Origin: Methylococcaceae bacterium
GTDB taxonomy: Bacteria; Pseudomonadota; Gammaproteobacteria; Methylococcales; Methylococcaceae
DNA: 7,040 bases
Direction of reading: 5' to 3'
Assembly (NCBI GenBank): GCA_012026715.1
Contig: VEPB01000405.1
Coordinates: forward strand, 1-7,040
Position numbers and translations under genes: made by a program. Of the stretch, positions 5,920 through 7,040 are shown piece after piece. The stretch's first letter is position 1; each line of letters opens with the position of its first letter. The notes beneath the pieces were generated by a model. The model saw nothing but the letters and a program-made list of their open reading frames with translations, was not told the origin of the DNA and ran no database searches.

Positions 5920-7040
<1,121 letters not shown>

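Overview
The window looks like chromosomal DNA from a GC-rich gammaproteobacterium. The strongest taxonomic clue is the right end, where tRNA-Tyr(GUA), tRNA-Gly(UCC) and tRNA-Thr(GGU) sit directly ahead of an EF-Tu gene. This is the gene order of the classical tufB operon of Enterobacteria and relatives (there, a second tRNA-Thr gene comes first). The EF-Tu sequence is also of gammaproteobacterial type. I cannot name the genus. A methanotroph or another autotrophic or C1-using gammaproteobacterium would be compatible with the zwf-opcA pair, but that is a guess.

Layout, left to right. (1) Positions 1-1002, minus strand: GDP-mannose 4,6-dehydratase (gmd), cut by the left window edge, which makes the precursor of GDP-fucose, GDP-rhamnose and related sugars for surface polysaccharides. 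(2) Positions 1003-1524: a 522-base divergent gap with several hairpin-forming inverted repeats, a good extended -10 motif facing gmd, and one minus-strand frame that stays open across the gap and ends in an ATGA overlap with gmd. (3) Positions 1525-4237, plus strand: a two-gene unit of zwf (glucose-6-phosphate dehydrogenase) and opcA (its assembly/activation protein), 10 bases apart. They open the oxidative pentose phosphate or Entner-Doudoroff route and supply NADPH. (4) Positions 4238-4516: a structured leader and an unrecognised 53-codon ORF with a hydrophobic C-terminal tail. (5) Positions 4531-5322, minus strand: an exported, probably outer-membrane beta-barrel protein of unknown role, convergent with the small ORF. 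(6) Positions 5377-5620: a divergent control region holding a near-consensus stable-RNA promoter. (7) Positions 5621-7040, plus strand: three tRNA genes and tuf, cut by the right edge at codon 373 of an expected ~396.

Most of this is housekeeping. I see no mobile element, CRISPR array, phage gene or defence system. The items most worth a second look are opcA in a proteobacterial setting (the family is best known from cyanobacteria and actinobacteria), the gmd-zwf gap with its long structured leader or hidden ORF, the 53-residue membrane-type small protein, and a 9-bp direct repeat at 21-bp spacing upstream of the tRNA-tuf promoter.
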